Below, piece by piece: positions 4,457 through 7,173 of a stretch of 7,173 nucleotides of DNA; position 1 is the first letter of the stretch, and every line of letters begins with the position of its first letter. The translations under genes were made by a program, and so were the position numbers. The notes below the pieces were generated by a model. That model did not search any database. It saw only the letters and a list, made by a program, of their open reading frames with translations, and was not told where the DNA came from. Source of the DNA: JARLFX01 sp036404255 (GTDB taxonomy: Bacteria > Acidobacteriota > Terriglobia > Terriglobales > Acidobacteriaceae); assembly GCA_036404255.1 (NCBI GenBank), contig DASWOP010000163.1, forward strand, positions 1 to 7,173, given 5' to 3'.

Positions 4457-7173
4457 GTGAAGAGAGCTGGAAGTGCGACCGATCCTCTCTGGTACAAAGA
4501 TGCCGTCATCTACGAGCTGCACGTGCGTGCGTTTGCGGACTCAAACGGCGATGGCATCGGGGATTTTCGCGGCTTGATCGGCAAGCTGGATTATTTGCAG
4601 GAGCTTGGCGTCACGTGCCTGTGGCTGCTGCCATTTTTCCCGTCTCCCCTGCGCGATGATGGATACGACATTGCGAACTATACTGACGTCCACCCGAGCT
4701 ATGGTACGCTGGCGGACTTCCAGGAATTTTTAGAGAAGGCGCACGCCCGCGGCATGCAGGTGCTGATCGAGTTGGTGATGAACCACAGCTCCGACCAGCA
4801 TCCGTGGTTTGAGCGCGCGCGCAAGGCTCCGCCGGGGTCGCCGGAGCGCAACTTCTATGTGTGGAACGATGACAACGAGCGCTTCCCGATGGTGCCGATC
4901 ATCTTCTCGGATACAGAGACGTCCAACTGGACGTGGGACCCGGTGGCGCAGGCGTACTACTGGCACCGCTTCTTTTCACATCAGCCGGATCTGAACTTCG
5001 ACAATCCCCTGGTGTTGGAAGAGATGCTCAAGGCGATGCGCTTCTGGCTCGATATGGGCGTGGATGCGCTGCGCATGGACGCGATCCCGTATCTGGTGGA
5101 GCGCGACGGCACGGACTGCGCCGGGTTGCCGGAGACGCACGCCATCATCAAGCACTTCCGCGCGGTGATGGACGCGGAGTATACCAACCGCTTTGTGCTG
5201 GCAGAGGCCAATCAGTGGCCCGCCGATGTGCGCCCGTATTTTGGTGATGGCGACGAGTGCCAGATGGCGTTCCATTTTCCGCTGATGCCACGCATCTATG
5301 TTGCGATCCGGCAGGAGGATACGCAGCCGATTCTCGACATCATGGCGCAGACGCCGGAGCTGCCGCCGACCTGCCAGTGGGGCCTCTTTCTGCGCAATCA
5401 CGATGAATTGACGCTGGAGATGGTGACGAAGGACGAGCGCGATTACATGTACCTGGCCTACAGCGCCGATCCGCGCACGCGCATCAATCTCGGCATCCGG
5501 CGGCGGCTTGCTCCGCTGCTGGACAATAACCGCCAGCGCATCGAGCTGCTGAACAGCCTGCTCTTCTCCTTTCCGGGCACGCCGATTCTGTATTACGGCG
5601 ACGAGATCGGCATGGGAGACAATATCAATCTTGGCGATCGCAACGGCGTGCGCACACCGATGCAGTGGAACGCGGAGCCGAATGGCGGCTTCTCCACCGC
5701 GCCGGAGGAGAATCTCTACAGCCCGGTGATCAAGGACTCGGTGTATGGCTATGCTGCTGTGAATGTCGCAGAGCAGGTCGAGAATGCATCGTCGATCCTG
5801 CAATGGACGCGCAATATGATCGGGCTGCGCAAACTCTTTCCCGTCTTCGGCCGCGGCACGCAGCGCTTCCTCGATCCGCTGAATCGCAAGGTGCTTGCGT
5901 ACCTGCGCCAACTGGATGGAGAGACGGTGTTGTGCGTCGCGAATCTTTCGCGCTTCGCGCAGCCGGTGACGCTCACGCTGGATGAGTTCGAGGGCCGTGT
6001 GCCGGTGGAGATGTTCGGTTATACGGCGTTTCCTAAGATTACGAATCAGCCATACGCCATGACGCTCTCGCCGTATGCGTTTCTCTGGTTCCAGCTGCAG
6101 CCGGTCTACGCTGCAGAGGAGCCGGTGGTGGTGCAGCCAGAGACGGCCGAGCAGGCCGAGCAGCTTACTCCCGTTGCCAGCGAGCAAGAGGCACAGGAAG
6201 AGCAGGGCGTGCCTGCTGCCGCGGTTCACACCGGCAGTGCGGCTAACCTGGTGCTGCATCTTGCGCCCGGCAGCATGGGTGAAGTCCACCGCATGGCCAC
6301 GCTGATGGAGCAGCTCGTGCAGAAGAATCCTGCGCTGCACATCACCGTGGCGTATCCGCGACCGATAGATAGCGGCAGAGGGAATGCAGACGGCGGCGAT
6401 AGCGATGTGGAGGCGCAGATTCCCTCCAGCGCGGCGATTACGCTCGCGCCGTATGAGGAACGTGCCACGGCAGTTCCCCAGCGCTGGCCGCACCATGCGC
6501 GTACCTATGCCGAGCTTGGCCGGCTGGCGCAGGAGTATGACGCCACGGCCTTGATGCTCTTCGGGCAGGATACAGGCTCGCTGAATCCCATTGCGGTGGG
6601 CGCGCTGTCCAAGGCGATTCTGACGGATGGCTTTGACCTTGCTGTGCCGCTGTACCAGGCGGGACGGTACGAGGCACTGTTCAACACCGGAGTGCTGCAT
6701 CCGCTCACACGCGCGCTCTATGGCGCGGATATTCGCTTCCCGCTCGCAGCGGATATGGCGCTTTCGCGTTCGTTCTGCGAGCGGCTGGCGTCTGTTGCCG
6801 ACAGGTTCGATGTGATGGCGCAGGATGAAAACATTCTGTGGCCGGTGACAGAGGGGGCGGGGTGGGGATGCAAGATGGTGCAGGTAGGGGGGTGGTCCCG
6901 GCACTTCGCTCCGCTGGATACTGCCGACCTGACCCAGTTGCTGACGCAGATCCTGGGGGCGCTCTTTGCCGATGCAGAGCAGCACGCCGGGCAGTGGCAG
7001 AAGGGGAACCCGCTGATCCCGCTGCGGACGGTGACCTTTGCCACGATGGAGGAGACGCCGCCAGATGCCGATGAGGCTCCGGATGCGGCGGAGATGTATG
7101 AGTCGTTCCATATGGCGGCGGGGCATCTGCAGGATGTGTGGTCGCGGGCGATGGCGCCGGGGACGCAGCTGCG
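4457..7173 (+). CDS. treS: Trehalose synthase TreS (GH13_16) with C-terminal glycosyltransferase-like extension, 3' end cut by window edge
   Basis: TreS reversibly isomerises maltose and trehalose (EC 5.4.99.16) in the cytoplasm. The frame is open for 905 codons to the right edge. The catalytic module opens with DPLWYKDAVIYELHVRAF and has region I ELVMNHSSDQHPWF (105-118), region II DALRMDAIPYL with predicted nucleophile D208, region III LAEANQWP with predicted acid/base E250, and region IV LRNHDELTLEM with H315/D316. FPGTPILYYGDEIGMGD (372-388) and NGVRTPMQW (396-404) follow, and the module ends with a beta domain closing at FLWFQLQ (542-548). The close resemblance to characterised TreS, including WHRFFSHQPDLN and the region IV motif, separates it from ordinary alpha-amylases or oligo-1,6-glucosidases. 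Residues 549-596 form an acidic linker and 597-905+ a domain unlike the maltokinase often fused to TreS (separate entries). GTG 4457 is chosen for its GAGGG; an ATG at 4379 would add 26 residues. The trehalose/maltose role is confident; the role of the extension is unknown. Confidence 0.95.
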   Translation, partial: MKRAGSATDPLWYKDAVIYELHVRAFADSNGDGIGDFRGLIGKLDYLQELGVTCLWLLPFFPSPLRDDGYDIANYTDVHPSYGTLADFQEFLEKAHARGMQVLIELVMNHSSDQHPWFERARKAPPGSPERNFYVWNDDNERFPMVPIIFSDTETSNWTWDPVAQAYYWHRFFSHQPDLNFDNPLVLEEMLKAMRFWLDMGVDALRMDAIPYLVERDGTDCAGLPETHAIIKHFRAVMDAEYTNRFVLAEANQWPADVRPYFGDGDECQMAFHFPLMPRIYVAIRQEDTQPILDIMAQTPELPPTCQWGLFLRNHDELTLEMVTKDERDYMYLAYSADPRTRINLGIRRRLAPLLDNNRQRIELLNSLLFSFPGTPILYYGDEIGMGDNINLGDRNGVRTPMQWNAEPNGGFSTAPEENLYSPVIKDSVYGYAAVNVAEQVENASSILQWTRNMIGLRKLFPVFGRGTQRFLDPLNRKVLAYLRQLDGETVLCVANLSRFAQPVTLTLDEFEGRVPVEMFGYTAFPKITNQPYAMTLSPYAFLWFQLQPVYAAEEPVVVQPETAEQAEQLTPVASEQEAQEEQGVPAAAVHTGSAANLVLHLAPGSMGEVHRMATLMEQLVQKNPALHITVAYPRPIDSGRGNADGGDSDVEAQIPSSAAITLAPYEERATAVPQRWPHHARTYAELGRLAQEYDATALMLFGQDTGSLNPIAVGALSKAILTDGFDLAVPLYQAGRYEALFNTGVLHPLTRALYGADIRFPLAADMALSRSFCERLASVADRFDVMAQDENILWPVTEGAGWGCKMVQVGGWSRHFAPLDTADLTQLLTQILGALFADAEQHAGQWQKGNPLIPLRTVTFATMEETPPDADEAPDAAEMYESFHMAAGHLQDVWSRAMAPGTQL
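6101..6244 (+). other. Acidic Glu/Gln/Pro/Ala-rich interdomain linker in TreS
   Basis: Residues 549-596 contain nine Glu and six Gln with many Ala, Val and Pro, and no Lys or Arg. This low-complexity stretch lies between the end of the TreS beta domain (WFQLQ) and the next hydrophobic beta-strand-like segment (NLVLHLAP). It is most simply a flexible tether, which supports reading the downstream part as an independently folded domain. The reading frame continues through it without stops or frame changes. Confidence 0.7.
6245..7173 (+). other. GT-A glycosyltransferase-like domain fused to TreS (partial, possibly degenerate)
   Basis: This covers TreS residues 597-905. The clearest likeness is HPLTRALYGADIRFP (748-762), which matches the YPLTRALYG..IRQPIGGDFG signature I recall from GT2-annotated relatives of glucosyl-3-phosphoglycerate synthase (GT81) and mannosylglycerate synthase (GT78). 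It is preceded, at the expected distance, by TDGFDLAVPLY (723-733) followed by an NTG. DLTQLLTQILGALFADAEQHAGQW (split as 824-834 and 835-847) resembles the C-terminal helix of those enzymes (QVVGTLF..ME....W). HLQDVWSRAMAP (890-901) resembles their later segment. Expected catalytic features look altered: FGQDTGSLNP (702-711) stands where an acidic DxD-type metal site is expected, and FPLAADMALS (761-770) replaces QPIGGDFGFS. A Gly/Asp-rich segment (about 636-652) sits in the N-terminal half. No maltokinase-like kinase motifs were seen. The family assignment rests on recalled motifs without an alignment. Confidence 0.55.
6853..6892 (+). other. G-run cluster with G-quadruplex potential inside treS
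   Basis: Four G-runs lie on the coding strand: five G at 6853-6857, four at 6859-6862, four at 6864-6867 and six at 6887-6892. The first loops are one base and the last is 19 bases. The run encodes Gly/Trp-rich residues around EGAGWG (799-804) and VGGW (810-814). It fits a relaxed quadruplex pattern, but the long third loop and the coding explanation keep confidence low. Confidence 0.35.

Noticed and set aside
4769..4786. Glu instead of Asp at the start of GH13 region I in TreS (E105 of ELVMNH)
   Set aside because: The main catalytic triad (D208, E250, D316) is intact, and as I recall Glu occurs here in many TreS proteins, so it is likely subfamily variation, not a defect.
4976..7126. 716-codon open frame on the minus strand opposite treS
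   Set aside because: Its translation is rich in Arg, His, Leu and Ala with no family motifs, as expected antisense to a GC-rich gene; the plus-strand frame carries all TreS motifs.
6245..7173. Reading the TreS extension as the usual maltokinase (Pep2/Mak) domain
   Set aside because: No kinase-like nucleotide or catalytic-loop motifs were seen, while GT-A-like motifs occur in the expected order.

Overview
The window holds a three-gene trehalose locus, and coding sequence fills it except for one 166-base divergent intergenic region. The organism is a GC-rich bacterium: G/C dominates third codon positions and long spurious antisense frames are open. The style of the TreS and glycosyltransferase-like sequences suggests Acidobacteriota (Terriglobia-like). 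That assignment is from memory, no phylogenetic marker is present, and it is held loosely.

Layout. On the minus strand, treY (maltooligosyl trehalose synthase, 888 aa, complete) is followed by treZ (maltooligosyl trehalose trehalohydrolase). The two overlap by 8 bases, and treZ loses its C-terminus at the left edge. On the plus strand, treS (trehalose synthase, maltose <-> trehalose) starts from a GTG with a clear Shine-Dalgarno and runs off the right edge still open after 905 codons. TreZ and TreS were translated by hand because neither has both ends inside the window; both frames are uninterrupted.

How the genes work together. TreY converts the reducing end of glycogen-type alpha-1,4-glucans to a trehalosyl end, and TreZ releases free trehalose. 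TreS interconverts trehalose and maltose. The locus therefore links a glycogen pool, trehalose and maltose, as in osmotic or desiccation protection and carbon storage.

The unusual point is the C-terminal half of TreS. After the normal GH13 TreS module (about residues 1-548) come an acidic, Gln-rich linker (549-596) and a domain of more than 300 residues that does not look like the maltokinase (Pep2/Mak) often fused to TreS. It resembles GT-A-fold glycosyltransferases of the glucosyl-3-phosphoglycerate synthase/mannosylglycerate synthase type, but several expected catalytic positions look changed. A TreS fused to a possibly degenerate glycosyltransferase-like domain is the most interesting candidate here.
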